From Rhodobacteraceae bacterium S2214 (GTDB lineage Bacteria > Pseudomonadota > Alphaproteobacteria > Rhodobacterales > Rhodobacteraceae), in NCBI GenBank assembly GCA_025141675.1, contig CP081161.1:248001-312000 (forward strand): a stretch of DNA of 64,000 nt. The letters are read 5' to 3'. Below are positions 25,591 to 36,749 of this stretch, in pieces (position 1 is the stretch's first letter; every line of letters begins with the position of its first letter). A program made the translations under genes and the position numbers. Under the pieces are notes generated by a model. That model ran no database searches. It saw only the letters and a program-made list of their open reading frames with translations, and was not told the DNA's origin.

Positions 25591-26541
25591 ATGACACGCA
25601 CTTCAAGTATTACACAAATAACGCTCGGTGCCGTTGCTGCATTGACGCTTTCGACCGCAACCCAAGGCGTCGCGCAATCCGGTGCTATTTCAATTCCACC
25701 CGAAGATCCGATCCAGCTGACCCAGTTTCTGGAAGATATTGGCGCAAGCGAACGCATCAACCTATCGGGCAAACTACGAATGTTAAGCCAGCGCATTCCT
25801 GCAGCGGCCTGTACTTATCACGCTGGAATCGCACCGGAGCAAAGCAACGCCGTTTTGCACGCTGCAAAAGTAGAATTCGACACGATTATCGCCGCACTTG
25901 AATTTGGTGATGAGACGTTGAACATCATCGGTGAAGAACAACGTCGCAAGACACTGGCCGCGATCGCAAACCTTCATGCAAAATACGATCCGCTCCACGC
26001 CGCATTTGACGACATCGAAGCCACCGGCGGTACCGACGAAGAAGTCTTGGAACTGGCCGAACACAACATGGAAGTTCTGGATGCCGCAAAACTGCTCGTC
26101 AGTGAGATTTCAGGCCAATATGCCGATCCAACTGCTTTGTTGCAGTCTGACGCATTGACCATCGATATTGCTGGCCGTCAGCGGATGCTGACCCAGAAAA
26201 TCTCGAAAGAGGTATGCTTGATCATGTCAGGCATCTACGCGGATGCGTCGCTTGAAACGCTCGGCGGAACTGTCAGCATGTTCGAAACTTCGTTGAACGC
26301 GCTTATCTTCGGAATGGATGGCGCCGGCATTTCGCCTGCACCGACTGAAGAAATTCTGACAGGCTTGGAAATCGTGCAAGCGGATTGGGCAGAGATCAGC
26401 GATTACGTCGCAACCGTGTCGGCTGGCGGATCTGTTGATGAAGCAACCCGCGCGATGATCTTCACAGGTTTGAACAAGACGATGGCCGATATGAACGCCG
26501 TTGTTGGTATGTACACAGAGAATTCTAAGCTGGGCCTATAA
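25591..26541 (+). CDS. Secreted protein with two PilJ-type (type IV pili sensor) domains
   Basis: 316 residues with a signal peptide (LGAVAALTLSTATQGVAQ). Two copies of the PilJ/NarX-like sensor motif are visible: INLSGKLRMLSQRIPAAAC near residue 58 and IDIAGRQRMLTQKISKEVC near residue 190, each followed by a long helix. In chemoreceptors and nitrate sensors this domain is the periplasmic input; here no transmembrane or signalling domain follows, so the protein is a free periplasmic helical sensor or binding protein. AAGGAG six bases before the ATG fixes the start. It ends the plus-strand run and is closed by a strong terminator. A partner for the kinase's periplasmic part is an attractive guess. 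Confidence 0.85.
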   Translation: MTRTSSITQITLGAVAALTLSTATQGVAQSGAISIPPEDPIQLTQFLEDIGASERINLSGKLRMLSQRIPAAACTYHAGIAPEQSNAVLHAAKVEFDTIIAALEFGDETLNIIGEEQRRKTLAAIANLHAKYDPLHAAFDDIEATGGTDEEVLELAEHNMEVLDAAKLLVSEISGQYADPTALLQSDALTIDIAGRQRMLTQKISKEVCLIMSGIYADASLETLGGTVSMFETSLNALIFGMDGAGISPAPTEEILTGLEIVQADWAEISDYVATVSAGGSVDEATRAMIFTGLNKTMADMNAVVGMYTENSKLGL

Positions 26542-26561
26542 CAACCCTTCAGAAACCAACC

Positions 26562-26600
26562 AAATGCCCTGTCGTTTCGCGGAAACGGCAGGGCATTTTC
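26562..26600. terminator. Hairpin terminator between convergent genes
   Basis: Fifteen-base stem ATGCCCTGTCGTTTC / GAAACGGCAGGGCAT with one G-T pair and a three-base loop, followed by TTTTCGTTC. It ends the PilJ-type gene; the flanking AA on the left gives a weak U-tail for the convergent lactonase gene ending at 26603. Confidence 0.85.
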
Positions 26601-26602
26601 GT

Positions 26603-27496
26603 TCAAAACATTGCCAGCCCAGTCATGCGCGTTTCGATCCGGTAGACTGACGCAGATGCCGTGATGAACAACGACGTCATATCTTCACCGCCAAAGCAAA
26701 AATTCGTGGATTTTTGCGGCATCAGGATGACTCCAAGACACTGTGCATCTGCTGTAAAGATGTGCACCCCGCTGGGGCCATTGCAAAGAATATGGTCCTG
26801 CGTCGTTGTCTTCATGCCATCCGGCACCCATGGTCCGTCGCCCACGACATTCGCCCAGATTTTACCACCCGACAGCGCCCCGTCAGCTGCGACATCAAAC
26901 ACACGAATATGGCCACGCGGACTGTCATTGATAAACAATCTGGTTTCGTCTTGGGACAGACATAGACCGTTAGGTTGGTCAAAATCGCTGGCGACAAGGT
27001 GGAGGGATCCGTCAGGATCAAGCCGGTAAACCCCTTGAAACGCCAATTCCTGATCGCGGATGATGCCCAAATCGGCACGCGTCCGTCCATACGCTGGATC
27101 AGTGAACCATATCCGCCCCAAGCTGTCGCAGATAATGTCGTTAGGGCTGTTTAATGCGCGTCCTTCATAGTGGGTCGCGATTGGCGTGACCCGCTTCCCA
27201 CCGTGGTCGCGGATCGTCACCTGTGATGCCGCGTGTTCACACGTCAGAACCTGCCCGTCGCGATCAAAGAAGTTACCGTTCGCTTGATTGCTGGGTAGGC
27301 GAAAAATACTATGACCCGCCCCTTCGCGCCAAATGTATTGTTTGCTTTCTTGGATATCCGAAAACATGAGCCACTTATCGTGCGGGTGCCAAATCGGGCC
27401 TTCCGTAAAACCGAAACCTGTCGCGATTTCTTGCAGCCCAGCGCCATCCGGAAACAAGTCAGAGAAGGCCGGATCGCGGATATCAAACTGGGTCAT
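26603..27496 (-). CDS. SMP-30/gluconolactonase/LRE-family lactonase
   Basis: Beta-propeller sugar lactonase of 297 residues, probably hydrolysing an aldonolactone in a sugar oxidation pathway. Metal-ligand blocks are visible: GFTEGPIWHP (Glu) near residue 25, RALNSPNDIICD (Asn) and PWVPDGMKTT (Asp), plus YEGR. The open frame extends 20 codons further, but the ATG at 27496 is preceded by AGGTGA and gives the usual family start. The gene stands alone, divergent from the cold-shock gene and convergent with the PilJ-type gene. Substrate not readable from sequence. Confidence 0.88.
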   Translation of the reverse strand: MTQFDIRDPAFSDLFPDGAGLQEIATGFGFTEGPIWHPHDKWLMFSDIQESKQYIWREGAGHSIFRLPSNQANGNFFDRDGQVLTCEHAASQVTIRDHGGKRVTPIATHYEGRALNSPNDIICDSLGRIWFTDPAYGRTRADLGIIRDQELAFQGVYRLDPDGSLHLVASDFDQPNGLCLSQDETRLFINDSPRGHIRVFDVAADGALSGGKIWANVVGDGPWVPDGMKTTTQDHILCNGPSGVHIFTADAQCLGVILMPQKSTNFCFGGEDMTSLFITASASVYRIETRMTGLAMF

Positions 27497-27677
27497 ACAT
27501 TCACCTGTATCAATATATTTCGCCTTAGGGTCATCATGATCGTATAAAGTGGTCAAGTTCGTTGATTCTTAGTTAGCGCCTTCGTAACCTGAAGCGTCGA
27601 AATTTTGTTTATTTTTCATGCTTTTCGACACTTCATTGACAATATGTTGACCCGTTCAGCGCACAATCACGAATTGA

Positions 27678-27697
27678 ACCTGACCTTTAGGTCAGGT
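27678..27697 (+). promoter_or_regulatory. Perfect inverted repeat upstream of the cold-shock gene
   Basis: Arms ACCTGACC (27678-27685) and GGTCAGGT (27690-27697) around TTTA. It lies about 87 bases before the likely start at 27784. It could be an operator or a stable hairpin in a long cold-shock 5' leader. No T-run follows, so it is not a terminator. Confidence 0.5.
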
Positions 27698-27783
27698 CAC
27701 ACGTTACGATGATTGATTGCACAGCAGTCCAAGCTTACCCCAAAGAAGATGCCAATCTTCTGATCATGTTTCGCGGTCACATT

Positions 27784-28275
27784 ATGTATTCTGACGACAA
27801 AAGTTACTCTGGTTCTGTCAAATGGTTCGATCCCGCAAAAGGCTTCGGTTTCGTCGTCGACGCCGAGTCAGGGAATGAGGTGCTGTTGCACGTCAACACG
27901 TTGCGCGAGTTTGGCATCAACACAATAGCCAAGGAAGTCGTTGTCGACTTCCTTATCGAAGGCACGGACCGTGGTGTCCGCGTCGCGCGGGTTCTCGAGA
28001 TCCGCCAGCCCAACGATGTCGTGACCTACGATGACCTGACGGCCGAGGAAAAAGAGACACTTGAACCAGGATGCGTGAAATGGTTCGACTCGGTCAAAGG
28101 TTACGGGTTCGTCATGCTGTTCCGCACGAACGAAGAAATTTTCGTCCATGCCGATATCTTGCGCAAATTCGGCATGGGTGAATTGTTTCCAGGCCTCGCT
28201 GTTGCGGTGGTTGTGGAACGTGGTGAAGCACAGAAACAGGTTGCTGTCATCCAACCTTGGAAATTCACCAGCTAA
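27784..28275 (+). CDS. Double cold-shock domain protein
   Basis: RNA/single-stranded-DNA-binding protein with two CspA-type domains, 163 residues from the ATG at 27784. Domain one: GSVKWFDPAKGFGFV (RNP1-like) with LLHVNTL; domain two: GCVKWFDSVKGYGFV with IFVHADIL. Double-domain cold-shock proteins of about this size are common in Rhodobacteraceae. In-frame ATGs at 27709 and 27766 are alternatives; none has a strong ribosome-binding site, and the conserved part starts just after 27784. The long leader with its hairpin fits the post-transcriptional control usual for cold-shock genes. Its stop overlaps that of the convergent exporter gene. Confidence 0.88.
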   Translation: MYSDDKSYSGSVKWFDPAKGFGFVVDAESGNEVLLHVNTLREFGINTIAKEVVVDFLIEGTDRGVRVARVLEIRQPNDVVTYDDLTAEEKETLEPGCVKWFDSVKGYGFVMLFRTNEEIFVHADILRKFGMGELFPGLAVAVVVERGEAQKQVAVIQPWKFTS

Positions 28276-29012
28276 ATGCCCGCAATCCCCTGCCAGATCA
28301 GGCGTGCGGCCAATAGCATCAAGATAACATTCAAGACTTTGCCAAAGATTGCATCGTTCATGCGGCGTAAAACGTGTCTGCCGGCCAATGTTCCGACAAA
28401 TCCTGATGCGATCATGACCCCCATAAAACCCAGCCAAGGCCCGAATGCAAAACCGAGCATTCCGAAGACGATAATCTTTAACAGATGCTGCAACGTCATC
28501 ATCACCGCATGGGTCGCGACATGAGCCTCACGGCCTAATTGATGGGATTTGACGATACCCGCAACGAATACACCAGTTGCGCCGAAGAACATCGTCAGGA
28601 AGCTCGACAAAAGCCCCGTCAGAAACGGCCAATGCGTCAGCCACTTTGGCGGTTTACGCAGGACAGACCAGGCCACGAATAGGCCGACGCCGATTTGAAC
28701 GGCACTTGGCGGTAAATCAACAACGATCAATCCGCCGACACTGACACCAATCAGGCTGCCGATTGCAAACGCTCCGATGGGTGGCCAAAACGTATGCTCT
28801 TTCAATACGAAAGCGCGGTAGGCGTTCGATCCGAATTGGATGACCCCGTGGACGGGTATCAACGCGGCGGGGGGCAACAAGGTCGCCATCACCGCCAGCA
28901 TCATTGCGCCGCCACCGATCCCCATTGCGACAGTAATGAATGATCCGAAGAAGCTGATCACAAACAGGAAAACCGCCGTTGCTGGATCAAGGCCCGCGTA
29001 AAGAAAAGACAT
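28272..29012 (-). CDS. TauE/SafE-family membrane protein
   Basis: Inner-membrane protein of the sulfite-exporter TauE/SafE (DUF81) family, 246 residues, about seven to eight hydrophobic segments. The family repeat is visible: FFGSFITVAMGIGGGAMMLA near residue 22 and FLTMFFGATGVFVAGIV in the second half. Members are linked with export of sulfite, sulfoacetate or other organosulfur anions, but many have no known substrate. The ATG at 29012 starts 12 bases after the oxidoreductase gene ends, on the same strand, so the two probably share a transcript. The longer upstream frame runs through that gene and is rejected. Confidence 0.88.
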   Translation of the reverse strand: MSFLYAGLDPATAVFLFVISFFGSFITVAMGIGGGAMMLAVMATLLPPAALIPVHGVIQFGSNAYRAFVLKEHTFWPPIGAFAIGSLIGVSVGGLIVVDLPPSAVQIGVGLFVAWSVLRKPPKWLTHWPFLTGLLSSFLTMFFGATGVFVAGIVKSHQLGREAHVATHAVMMTLQHLLKIIVFGMLGFAFGPWLGFMGVMIASGFVGTLAGRHVLRRMNDAIFGKVLNVILMLLAARLIWQGIAGI

Positions 29013-29023
29013 GCCCAACGTGG

Positions 29024-30067
29024 TCACGCCCCCATGTCTACACGCTGCCCCAAACGCGATGACGTTTCGATTGCAGTGATTAATGCATGGGATTCGAGCG
29101 CCTGTCGTCCTGTTACAAGCGGCGCACTGCCCGTTCGTATCGCGGTGGCAAAATCGGCGATAACGTCTTGGTGCCATGCCACTTGACCACCCGAAAGGGG
29201 AACAACCACGCCGTCGCTATTATCCTTGATAGGCGTCTCCACGCGGCCGTCATGCCAACTGACAGTCAATGAGTCTTTGGTCATTCGCAATGACCCCTGA
29301 CTAAAGTGAAGCGTGATCGTTTCGGTCCCATGCGGGAATGTGGCCGTACTGGCCAGCAATGATCCAACAGCACCCGATGCGAATTGCAGTCCAACAACGG
29401 CTACGTCTTCGGCTTCCATACGATGCAACGGCGACGTCGCCGTCATCGCCTGCACGCTTTTCACAGGGCCCGTCAAAGACAGCGCAAGGTCAATCGAATG
29501 GATCGCATTGGTCAGCAATACCCCGCCCCCGTCACGTGCGTAGGTCCCGCGCCCTAGTTCATCGTAGTAGCTTTGCGCACGCCAGATCGGGACGGCAATT
29601 TCGACATGACCCAATCGGCCAAGCGTTCCGTCTGCCACGTATTTGGCAGCAGCACGGGCGGTGTCGCGAACACGATGCTGGAACAGAACGCCAAGCGTTA
29701 CACCAGCTTCTTCGCATATCTCGACGACCTCGGTTGCTTCTGCGGTCGTTCGCCCGACCGGTTTTTCGAGCAGGATATGTTTGCCGGCATTTGCCAATGG
29801 CGCGATTACGTCGGCACGTACACTCGGCGGAGTCGCAACAATGGCCATGTGAATATCTGGGTCTCGTGCGATTTCAGAAAGGTCGGATGTAAAGATGGGC
29901 GCGGGTCCATCGTAAGCCTCGGCAAGCCCCCGCGCGCGGTCAGGATTGCGGGACACAACAGCTCGCAGATGCATGTCGTCCTGCGCTGCGGAAATGGCTT
30001 TGACATGGCGCTCGGCGATCATGCCCGCACCAATCAATGCGATGCCTATCGGCTGGTGTTGGGACAT
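29024..30067 (-). CDS. Gfo/Idh/MocA family oxidoreductase
   Basis: NAD(P)-dependent dehydrogenase of 347 residues, typically acting on sugars, inositols or their derivatives. N-terminal Rossmann signature IALIGAGMIAERHVKA, the nicotinamide-binding HILLEKPVGRT near residue 95, and the second-domain block DGGGVLLTNAIHSIDLAL with the catalytic-region His are present. AGGTAG precedes the ATG by four bases. It is followed directly by the TauE/SafE gene. A terminator at 30131-30160 separates it from katG. Substrate unknown. Confidence 0.9.
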   Translation of the reverse strand: MSQHQPIGIALIGAGMIAERHVKAISAAQDDMHLRAVVSRNPDRARGLAEAYDGPAPIFTSDLSEIARDPDIHMAIVATPPSVRADVIAPLANAGKHILLEKPVGRTTAEATEVVEICEEAGVTLGVLFQHRVRDTARAAAKYVADGTLGRLGHVEIAVPIWRAQSYYDELGRGTYARDGGGVLLTNAIHSIDLALSLTGPVKSVQAMTATSPLHRMEAEDVAVVGLQFASGAVGSLLASTATFPHGTETITLHFSQGSLRMTKDSLTVSWHDGRVETPIKDNSDGVVVPLSGGQVAWHQDVIADFATAIRTGSAPLVTGRQALESHALITAIETSSRLGQRVDMGA

Positions 30068-30130
30068 GCTGCTACCTGTAGTTGTTTGTTACGTCCCCAG
30101 TATCAAGTCGCTACGGCAGACCCAAACAAA

Positions 30131-30164
30131 AACGGCGCCCCAACCAAGCAGGGCGCCGTTCAAA
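30131..30164 (-). terminator. Terminator of katG
   Basis: Perfect 10-base stem AACGGCGCCC (30131-30140) / GGGCGCCGTT (30151-30160), 10-base loop. On the minus strand the stem is followed by a T-rich tail (TTTGTTTGGG), placing it just after the katG stop at 30184. Confidence 0.88.
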
Positions 30165-30183
30165 TTTTGAACCATCGGATGGT

Positions 30184-32415
<2,232 letters not shown>

Positions 32416-32441
32416 TTAAGTTGAATATCCTGATTAAGGCG

Positions 32442-32456
32442 ATAAGTTTACCTTAT
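32442..32456. promoter_or_regulatory. Possible OxyR-type site at the oxyR start
   Basis: Dyad ATAAG (32442-32446) / CTTAT (32452-32456) with a five-base spacer in the katG-oxyR gap. It overlaps the first bases of the oxyR ATG. A site here could serve autoregulation and activation of katG. The match to known OxyR boxes is loose, and no ribosome-binding site is visible before oxyR. Confidence 0.3.
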
Positions 32457-33354
32457 GATAAACGTTACCCTCAAACAGTTCCGCTATTTTGAAGCGCTCG
32501 CACGACACGGCCACTTTGGGAGGGCCGCGGATACCTGTGCCATCTCTCAGCCCGCTTTGTCGATGCAGATCAAAGAGTTGGAAGAAACGCTTGGCGCGCC
32601 GCTATTCGAACGTAGTGCGCGACAGGTTCGTTTGACGGGATTCGGCGAAGACTTTGCTTTGCGTGTGCGGGACATCCTGCGTGGTGTTGAAGAACTGGAA
32701 GATTTGGTACGCATGCCTGGCCGTCAAATGGCTGGCCGCCTTCGGATTGGCGTCATTCCCACCATCGCCCCCTATCTTTTGCCAAATATTCTTGGCCGAC
32801 TCACAAAAACGCACCCCGAACTCGATATCCACGTGCGCGAAACAACCACCCCGCGCTTGGTACAGGAATTGCTAGATGGCCAGATCGATACGGCGATCGT
32901 AGCACTTCCTATTGCTGAACCGTCCTTTACGGTTGCACCGCTGTTCACCGAAGACTTCGTTTTGGTCCGACCCGCCAAAGACGCTAGTGAACCGATCCCA
33001 CATATTGATGACCTACAAACCATGCGTCTTTTGCTGCTAGAGGAAGGCCATTGCATGCGCGATCAGGCTCTGTCGTACTGTAACATGCAAACAGCGCGAG
33101 CACGCGAAGGTCTGGACGGCAGTTCACTGTCCACACTAGTGCAACTTGTCGGCGCAGGGATCGGCGTGACACTGATTCCTGAAATGGCGCTAAGCGTCGA
33201 AACCCGATCCGCACCCGTTTGCGTCAACCGGTTCGGCGGCATGCAGCCATCGCGAACAATTGGTATGATTTGGCGCAAGACCAACCCGCTTGCCCAGCAA
33301 CTGGAACAAATCGCCGAAGAGGTCAAAGCAGCAGCACCAACAAATACGATCTGA
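32455..33354 (+). CDS. oxyR: Hydrogen-peroxide-sensing LysR regulator
   Basis: Activator of peroxide defence, 299 residues. N-terminal winged helix: LKQFRYFEALARHGHFGRAA, SQPALSMQIKELEETLG. In the effector domain the redox motif EEGHCMRDQALSYC has Cys at about 202 and 211, matching the GHCLRDQ...C pair of E. coli OxyR. Together with katG next door on the other strand this gives a confident assignment. The start is nearly leaderless: no Shine-Dalgarno within 15 bases. No terminator is visible after it; the chemoreceptor gene follows 70 bases on. Confidence 0.95.
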   Translation: MINVTLKQFRYFEALARHGHFGRAADTCAISQPALSMQIKELEETLGAPLFERSARQVRLTGFGEDFALRVRDILRGVEELEDLVRMPGRQMAGRLRIGVIPTIAPYLLPNILGRLTKTHPELDIHVRETTTPRLVQELLDGQIDTAIVALPIAEPSFTVAPLFTEDFVLVRPAKDASEPIPHIDDLQTMRLLLLEEGHCMRDQALSYCNMQTARAREGLDGSSLSTLVQLVGAGIGVTLIPEMALSVETRSAPVCVNRFGGMQPSRTIGMIWRKTNPLAQQLEQIAEEVKAAAPTNTI

Positions 33355-33424
33355 GCTTATCGCTTCCTTAAGAATGTGTCCTGTATTGACGGCGGACCGT
33401 TCTGCTTGAGTTGGAGAAGCCGCG

Positions 33425-35689
33425 ATGAACATCAACGACATCCGAATGACCGCGAAACTGCCAGTGGCATTTGTTTTGCTGTCATTGAGCGTGGCGTTGT
33501 CATTAAGCTGGCTAAATTACCAAGACTTCAAAAACAGCCTGTTGCAACAAACGCAGGCAAAGCTTGAAATTCTAACAGTTGAACGGTCGCTTGCGATGGA
33601 AAACTGGTTCGAATCCCTTGATTCAAAAGTAGCAAGCTATGCGTCCGACCCGACAGTCATCCAAGCGATTCAGGGGTTCAATTCAACGTTTGGGCTGCTC
33701 ATGGATGATCCAGTCGCGGACTTGCATAAGGCCTACATCGACGAAAACCCAAATCCTGTCGGTGAAAAGGATCTTTTCGACCGCGCGCCTGCATCAATCC
33801 CCTACAATTTTCAGCACGAAAACTTCCATCCGTTCTTTCGGGACATAAAAAACCGGCTTAGCCTTTATGACGTTTTTCTTTTCGATACAGACGGCAACCT
33901 GCTGTACTCCGTTTATAAAGAAACCGATTTTGCGACTAATTTCCTGACAGGACCATACGCAAATTCTGGCCTTGCTGCCGCATTCGAAACATCTCTCACG
34001 CTTCCTGTCGGCGAAACGGTTTTCAATGACGTCAAACCATACGAACCCAGCTACGGCGCACCCGCGGGTTTTATCGCGACACCGGTGGAAAACGCGCAAG
34101 GGACCATAATTGGTGTCTTTGCAGTGCAGTTAGCTTTGGGTGCAGTTAGCGACGTCATCGCGCGCGCGGATGGACTTGGTGAAACCGGAGAACTGACGAT
34201 GCTAGCACCCGACATGCTGGCGCGGTCCGAATCCCGTTTTGACAGTCGCCATTCAACGCTTGACCCATTGACGCCCAATCAATCAGTGATCGACGCCTTT
34301 AAAACCGGGGTGAGCACTTATTCAAATGACGTCAACTTAAATGGCGCGCTGTCCATTGGCGTCGCACGTGTCATCGACATCCTTGGTAAAAACTGGGTTC
34401 TGGTCGGGGAATTCGAACTTTCAGAAGTCTACGCGATTGCGAAACAGGAACGAAACAAGGTTTTCGTTCTGACGTTAGCGGCCATGTTGCTTGTCGCACT
34501 GGTAGGTTGGTTCATATCCAAAACCTTCACAGATCCTCTGACTTCGATTGTGCAAGCAATGCAAAAGATCGGCGACCGTGACTACAATTTCACCATTCCA
34601 GATACACGCCGCAAAGATGAAATTGGTGATCTCTCCCGTACCTTGGAACTTATGGCGGATCGCTTGCGGGCCTTTGACCAAAAGTTGATCGAAGAAAACG
34701 AAAGAGCCGACGCGCAACGATACGCCGTTGACGAATTGGGAAGCGGACTAAGGCGGCTTGCTGCCGGAGATTTTACAAAGCCGCTGGAACAGACTTTCGC
34801 CGCCGAATATGACGCGCTCCGCGCTGATTATAACAATAGCGTCCAAAGCGTTGGATCGACGATCCAGAATCTGAAGCAGTTTTCCAAAATGATCGGTAAT
34901 CAAACCGAAAAAATGAGCGAAGAGGCGCAAGAACTATCGCGCCGCACCGAAAATCAGGCGGCGACGCTCGAAGAAACCGCTGCTGCCATTGATCAAATCA
35001 CCAGCAAGATCGCGGAAAGCACGCAGGAGCTGAAATCAGCCGAAAAGCTGATCTATGAAGTTGATGCCGATGCCAAAAAGGGGCGATCGGTCGTCGAGAA
35101 TACGACAAGTGCGATGGGCGAAATCGAAAAGTCATCCAAGGAAATCGGGTCTATCATTAGGGTTGTGGACGATATCGCGTTTCAAACCAACCTTCTCGCC
35201 TTAAATGCGGGTGTCGAAGCGGCCCGCGCCGGTGATGCCGGCCGTGGTTTTGCGGTGGTAGCAGCCGAAGTCAGGCAACTGGCCATGCGTTCGACAGAGG
35301 CCGTCAGTCAGATCAAAGAACTCATCACAACCAGCGCAACAAATGTCGAAACAGGCGTGGCGCTGGTCCGCGATACGGAAGGTATGCTTTTGGAAATTGT
35401 GAAACGAATCGAAACGATTTCGACGCTGATTGCTTCGGTTTCTGCAGGGGCAACCGATCAAGCCGGCAGCATTACAGAGATTAATGTCGGCGTTACAAAT
35501 CTAGACCGCGTAACCCAGCAGAATGCTATGATGGTCGACAATTCAACGAACAACGTTCGCGCGCTCCAGTCAGAAGCAGCAAATCTGCTGGAATTGCTGA
35601 AATTGTTTATCGTTGCCGACAACGATGACACCGTGGTTTCGTTTTCATCACGCAACAGATCAACTGCGCCAGCGGTCACCGGAGCGTAA
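33425..35689 (+). CDS. Methyl-accepting chemotaxis protein
   Basis: Membrane chemoreceptor, 754 residues. First transmembrane segment near 13-30 ([16 protein letters not shown]), a large periplasmic ligand domain of about 310 residues of double-Cache style ([20 protein letters not shown], then [11 protein letters not shown]), second transmembrane segment near 346-365, HAMP, and a cytoplasmic signalling domain with the hairpin tip [20 protein letters not shown] and [16 protein letters not shown]. The tip is canonical for coupling to CheA/CheW. There is no CheR-docking pentapeptide at the end. GGAGAAG before the ATG supports the start. No che genes are in the window. Ligand unknown. Confidence 0.92.
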   Translation: MNINDIRMTAKLPVAFVLLSLSVALSLSWLNYQDFKNSLLQQTQAKLEILTVERSLAMENWFESLDSKVASYASDPTVIQAIQGFNSTFGLLMDDPVADLHKAYIDENPNPVGEKDLFDRAPASIPYNFQHENFHPFFRDIKNRLSLYDVFLFDTDGNLLYSVYKETDFATNFLTGPYANSGLAAAFETSLTLPVGETVFNDVKPYEPSYGAPAGFIATPVENAQGTIIGVFAVQLALGAVSDVIARADGLGETGELTMLAPDMLARSESRFDSRHSTLDPLTPNQSVIDAFKTGVSTYSNDVNLNGALSIGVARVIDILGKNWVLVGEFELSEVYAIAKQERNKVFVLTLAAMLLVALVGWFISKTFTDPLTSIVQAMQKIGDRDYNFTIPDTRRKDEIGDLSRTLELMADRLRAFDQKLIEENERADAQRYAVDELGSGLRRLAAGDFTKPLEQTFAAEYDALRADYNNSVQSVGSTIQNLKQFSKMIGNQTEKMSEEAQELSRRTENQAATLEETAAAIDQITSKIAESTQELKSAEKLIYEVDADAKKGRSVVENTTSAMGEIEKSSKEIGSIIRVVDDIAFQTNLLALNAGVEAARAGDAGRGFAVVAAEVRQLAMRSTEAVSQIKELITTSATNVETGVALVRDTEGMLLEIVKRIETISTLIASVSAGATDQAGSITEINVGVTNLDRVTQQNAMMVDNSTNNVRALQSEAANLLELLKLFIVADNDDTVVSFSSRNRSTAPAVTGA

Positions 35690-35699
35690 ACCATTCTAA

Positions 35700-35725
35700 T
35701 CTGGAATGCCTTAACGGCTTCCAGA
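35700..35725. terminator. Hairpin between convergent chemoreceptor and LysR genes
   Basis: TCTGGAA (35700-35706) pairs with TTCCAGA (35719-35725), with an inner GCC/GGC pairing across TTAAC. It overlaps the last codons of the LysR gene ending at 35711. No long T-run; probably serves both directions weakly. Confidence 0.5.
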
Positions 35726-36670
35726 CTGTACTAACGCTTGCGTGAACCATTCGGCAAATGCCTCTACGGACTTCTTTTGACTGCGTCCCTTTTTAACCAG
35801 CAGATGATGCTGCCCCGGTGGGGTAACACGGGCCGTACCGAGTGCGACAAGTCGCCCATCAGAAATCGGGCGCTGCAAAAGGCTTCCCCAACCTACTGCG
35901 ACGCCATCACCGTTCATCGCCGCATATGCGGCGTCCGAATAGTTACTGAACTGAAGCCGTGGACTGATGGATGTTGTCGGCATGCCCATCCAACGAAACC
36001 ATTGCCCCCATGACAAAAACCGACCCGATCGTTGCTCCCCTTCGATCAATGGGAGCTCCGCGAGCGTAGCGCCCGTTATCTCTTGCGCGGGATCAATGCT
36101 GTGATGCGCGGCAAAATCGGGCGAACATACCGGGAATACGACTTCCGGAAGTGATGCGATGATAGTTTGACCGTCAAACTGACTGGTCCCATAACGCAAT
36201 TCCAAATCCAGTGATTGATCTGGTGAATGCGTCCAAACGTCTTCGGAAATAACCCTTACCCGAATGTCTGGGTAAAGCGTGTGAAACGCCGTTAATGCGG
36301 GTATCAACCGAAAATGCGCGAAGGCGAGCGAAACGCCGATTGTCACGCTATCCACAGCGGCCGCTGATCGGATGTTGTCGATAGCGACCGCAATTTTATC
36401 GAACGATTCATTCACAGCTTCAAACAATTCCAATCCGGCACCGTTCGCCTGTACGCGCCGGTTTGCACGAATGAAAAGCTGTGTTTCTAGTGCAATCTCC
36501 AGCTCTTTAATGCGTCGGCTGACGGCGGCTTGGGTCACACCTAGCTCTGCGGCAGCAGCCGTAAAACTTTGCAATCGTGCCGCCGCTTCAAACGCATTCA
36601 GTGCGCCGAGCGATGGAATGGATCGTCGTAATCGGCGCAAGGCTGTCTCCAATACATAATCAGTAGTCAT
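35711..36670 (-). CDS. LysR-family transcriptional regulator (GcvA-like)
   Basis: 319-residue regulator starting MTTDYVLETALRRLRRSIPS, with helix-turn-helix LQSFTAAAAELGVTQAAVSR and IKELEIALETQLFIR, then a substrate-binding domain. This is the GcvA/AmpR-type subgroup by its SLGALNAFEAAARL start. The ATG at 36670 is chosen for that start; the longer frame runs into the divergent gene. It is divergent from the Rieske oxygenase gene with an 80-base gap, so it most likely controls that N-demethylation operon, responding to a betaine or a demethylation product (inference). Confidence 0.9.
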   Translation of the reverse strand: MTTDYVLETALRRLRRSIPSLGALNAFEAAARLQSFTAAAAELGVTQAAVSRRIKELEIALETQLFIRANRRVQANGAGLELFEAVNESFDKIAVAIDNIRSAAAVDSVTIGVSLAFAHFRLIPALTAFHTLYPDIRVRVISEDVWTHSPDQSLDLELRYGTSQFDGQTIIASLPEVVFPVCSPDFAAHHSIDPAQEITGATLAELPLIEGEQRSGRFLSWGQWFRWMGMPTTSISPRLQFSNYSDAAYAAMNGDGVAVGWGSLLQRPISDGRLVALGTARVTPPGQHHLLVKKGRSQKKSVEAFAEWFTQALVQSGSR

Positions 36671-36749
36671 GCATTGGTAGCAAATTACTGCAGTTGTCGC
36701 ACGTCGAAATCTGCAGATAATCTTACGCACCATTATCGTGAGATTGCCC

